Of a DNA stretch of 64,000 bases, positions 60,910 through 64,000 are shown one piece after another. The stretch spans positions 3,251,001 through 3,315,000 of the forward strand of contig NC_051094.1 of the NCBI RefSeq assembly GCF_901709675.1, given 5' to 3'. The position numbers were made by a program, and so were the translations under genes. The stretch's first letter is position 1. Every line of letters starts with the position of its first letter. The notes below the pieces were generated by a model. That model was not told where the DNA came from. It made no database searches and was given only the letters and a program-made list of their open reading frames with translations. This DNA comes from Syngnathus acus (taxonomy: Eukaryota; Chordata; Actinopteri; Syngnathiformes; Syngnathidae).

Positions 60910-62306
60910 AGACAATTGGTGTCACCTGTTAACTCATTGAATAGTTTACTGATTTGGACAGGGCAATTTTATAATCTGGTCAATTAGATCATACTTTATT
61001 ACTCCTGATGTACGAGTATTAGTCAGACCTCATGTTGCCATTTTGGTGCATTTTTGCATTGCTCTTTGTAACAATTTGGAAAAAAAGATGTACTCTCTTG
61101 CTATCCACGTCATGAAATCCATCCATTGTCCTGAAGTGCTTATCCTCACGAGGGTCGTGGCTAGCCTATTCCAGCTGGGGGCACATCCTGAACTGAGTGC
61201 CAGGCAGTGGCAGGACCCACATCATTCCCATCACCCCCCTTCCAAAAAAAAAGAAAACAAGTAGGAGCGGTCAATCGGCCTACCATGAATGTTTTTGAAA
61301 CGTGGGAGGAAACCTACGCATGCAAACATGCAAACCCCACACGAGATGGCACTAAAGCCTGCGCCTAACGTACTGCACAAATCAAGCATTAGATATCAAA
61401 ATTCTACCACACTAGTGTCGTGTAAAAAACAAAAAGTCACAAGATGACAACCATGGAAACAAATTGATGGCATCGTGACCCCTGACTGTTTCATGCAAAG
61501 ATGTGCACTGCACTTTTTAAGCACTGAACCGAACTGACCCAAATTGCAAATAGGCTACATAAAATACATCTTTTTTTTTTTCCCCTGCTCACTGTGGTAC
61601 CTCTTTTTTTTTTTTTTTTTTTTTGCTTTTGAAAGCTTTTGATTGTACAGACCATTAGTGGTGGTAATGCTAGGATTGGACAAACCTTCACACATCATAA
61701 TACAAGGGAAGCAAACTAACTCAAAACATACATTTAGCATAAGCAAGCAGAAATAACAAATGGTCACATCATAAAGATCTATTTGCAGGCAAACAATACT
61801 ATAAATATCATAAGCACACAATATAGTATAAAAGAACGTTCTTTTTGACAGCCTCTGTGGTTGCCAATAAACAGTCCTTGAGTGTCAGATGACGACGGAT
61901 CCTTAATGCAGTGGACTTGAGCCACTGACAGATGGCGACATTTCGCTTCTTTAAACATACTTACACATTTCCGACGCTCACCTGCTCTCGACTTTTTAAC
62001 TTGCAACAAAACGGGAACACTTCTAAGAAATACAAAGGACACATCGATCCATGCCCTTCTTGGTGCTTATTTTGGGCTTGATCTAGTTTCAAGGTAGAAG
62101 ATTTCAAGCAACATATTTAGCTAAAGTTCGTCCTGCAGTGGCATTCCAGGAGCTCGCAATACGCGACGCAATGTCTCATAGCTACAAAACCGTAGCAGCT
62201 CAAACGAACGTTTTTACGGCACAAACCAGCACAAACGAACGGTACCATTTTGGGTCCATTTGCCAGTCAATGGGGGGGAGGGTCGAAATTAAATTCAAGT
62301 AATAGC
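60910..62306. other. Spacer between the tandem lectin genes
   Basis: No exons seen. 61116-61345 is dispersed repeat family C (ATCCATCCATTGTCCTGAAG, GCTTATCCTCACGAGGGTCG, CCTACCATGAATGTTTTTG, GTGGGAGGAAACC). The last part (from about 61680) has weak open frames on the minus strand with no recognised product. The duplicated lectin flank begins at 62307. Confidence 0.6.
61116..61345 (+). repeat. Dispersed repeat family C, near full length
   Basis: Starts with the CCATCCAT..GCTTATCCTCACGAGGGTCG block and ends with GTGGGAGGAAACCTACGCATGC and CAAACCCCACAC. The same family is at 33890-34030 and 39067-39110. Known from memory as one of the commonest teleost intergenic repeats; class not settled here. 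Confidence 0.6.
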
Positions 62307-64000
62307 AAGCGCCGTGTCCGTTTGTGTGTCTGCGCCCTCTTGTTGAAAGGCTTATCGGTCCATCCGTGGATTTTGGTTCTCTGCTGCTGTTGTTGTTGTT
62401 GTTGAATAACGATCGTCCCCAAAAATGACACTGGGTCCCCATTGTGACCTGCAGTGAAAATGAAAGAAAATGTCACGTTTGTTTTCAAAATTTGCATTAT
62501 TTATTCAACTGTTATTTCTTTTTTTTATGGACATTTATTGAGTGCGCAGCCATGCCACTCGAGACATTTCATGTGGGGAATTTTGTCCCTAAATTGATAC
62601 TTTTTAGTTGTTATTATCATCCATTTGACCAATAGTGAACAACTATGTGTCTGTGCTCTTGTTAAACCAACGTATCGTTGTGGAAGAAGCCTTGAACGTT
62701 CTGACGACTCCCCCGCAGCAAAGCCAAAGGAGTGTGATGAGTCCAAAGTCATTTTTCAATTTGTTCGCCATTGCTGTGTGGTGCTGTCACGTGTCTGCCT
62801 GTCGGAAGGAACGACTCGGCCCCGCCCCCTGGTTTCAGGCAACCTTGGACTCGCAACATAAGTAACAAAGCAGTGGTGCCGTTTGTGTGTCTGCTCCCTC
62901 TTGTTGAAAACCGAGCCCCCTTGTTGCTTAATACTGATCAATTGCTTCCCATTGTGACCTGCAGTAAAAATGAAAGAAAATGTCACGTTGGTTTTCAAAA
63001 TTTGCATTATGTATTGAGTACATTGTCAATAGAATTGCCACTCGGTTCCATTTCACTCAATTGCAGGTTTCTCTGCACGGGTGCATGGCAAATAAGTCAC
63101 CCCCTTCTCCTCAAATCGAGTCACTTTGCTACAAAGTAGGATGAGCTGGCCAGTCTACACCGAGTGTTTACAAGCAATGCCGAAAGGAAAAGGCACGTTC
63201 ACAGAGGAGTTGAATCAAAGATTCAATAAAAAATATGATACTTTTAATGATCCTATTTATATTATAGATATTATGAATAAAAAGTATTCTACATATGTTT
63301 TGTGCTTTTGCATTCGAGGCCTGCGAGGCTCAATTGGAGACGCTTTCCCCTCATTTCTCCCAGATTCATTTGCTCCTCGTTCATTTTCATTCAAAAGCAC
63401 GTCCGCTAAATGTATTTTCTCATGTTCTCTGAAAATCAACACGAATTCTGAGAGGCGTGAATGGAAAAGCTTCTGTAGTCTTGTGTATACTTGAACATAA
63501 ATTGAGTGACACCTCATTGAATTCCAACTTTCATACTTGGATTTAATTATTTATATTTACTGTTAAAGTAAAGAGTTGGCTGATTTTCGCTGTTGTTCAC
63601 GTCCAGAACATTTACAAAGTCACACAATCTAAAGGAATCAAAGTAGGCTGTTTTTTTTTTTTTTTTTGGTCATACACTCACGCGCGCGCGCGCCACTCCC
63701 CACGTCGCTTGAGAGTGCTTTGAGATGACTACCTTCGAATGTGACGTGTTTGATGTGTGGGCGTGGCCTGCCTCTCGCTCGGTGCAGGGTGGACCAAACG
63801 TTCATTTTTCCTCTGTACTTGAATCCACTCGCAGTGAGGCGACTTATCATTTCTGTTCTCCCGACTAGAATCGTTACGACCCTCAGTGAGAGGGGGATAT
63901 TCCTCCAACATGTGGGAAGAACTAAAGCGTGTTCTTCTCCTGATTGGCATATATTGGGCATGTGCTTCAGGTAAGCAATTTGTATCTTTAGTCCATTGAA
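62307..64000 (+). repeat. Segmental duplication, right copy, runs off the window
   Basis: Right copy of the 47317-49001 block, offset by 14,990 bp at its start and 14,999 bp at exon 1, the difference coming from small indels. It still matches at base 64000, so the duplication goes on beyond the window. Confidence 0.95.
63910..63970 (+). CDS. First exon of a second lectin gene (signal peptide), cut by the window edge
   Basis: Codes the same 20 residues as 48911-48971 (MWEELKRVLLLIGIYWACAS) with the same phase-1 GTAAGC donor. The promoter region in front is near-identical, so the gene is likely controlled like its neighbour. The remaining exons lie beyond 64000. Whether it has the full domain set cannot be seen. 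Confidence 0.85.

Overview
The window is nuclear DNA of a bony fish, most likely a spiny-rayed (percomorph) teleost. Evidence: split genes with short introns, fish-type LINE and hAT repeats, and orthologues whose order is partly shared with human 7p13 (MYL7-GCK-YKT6) and 5p (ADAMTS12, FGF10). The species cannot be told from the sequence. All gene models were read by hand from splice sites and reading frame; no search was run.

Layout. 58-4446 (-): fgf10, three exons. 8735-20542 (-): adamts12, 24 exons, complete. 22745-23495: truncated L2-type LINE. 23784-24891 (-): THAP-domain gene, incomplete or decayed. 26343-30399 (+): a GPAT3-like glycerol-3-phosphate acyltransferase, 13 exons. 30988-31425 (-): four exon-like blocks of an unidentified small protein ending in a CaaX box. 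32302-33542 (-): myl7. 34298-37403 (-): gck. 39182-42090: RTE-type LINE interrupted by a 1.07-kb hAT element. 42846-44366 (+): ykt6. 48911-60169 (+): a large secreted lectin gene of 37 exons. 62307-64000: a near-identical copy of the lectin promoter and first exon, so a second lectin gene starts at the right edge.

The left 45 kb is conserved housekeeping or developmental content: a mesenchymal growth factor, a secreted protease, lipid synthesis, atrial myosin light chain, glucokinase and a vesicle SNARE. The right 17 kb is different. It is repeat-rich, recently duplicated and built round one modular lectin: signal peptide, two tandem cassettes of three C-type lectin domains, then a SUEL/rhamnose-binding-type lectin domain, an F5/8 (discoidin) domain, an LCCL domain and a seventh C-type lectin domain, with no membrane anchor. 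I do not know of a described protein with this order, and it is the main candidate for a novel system here.
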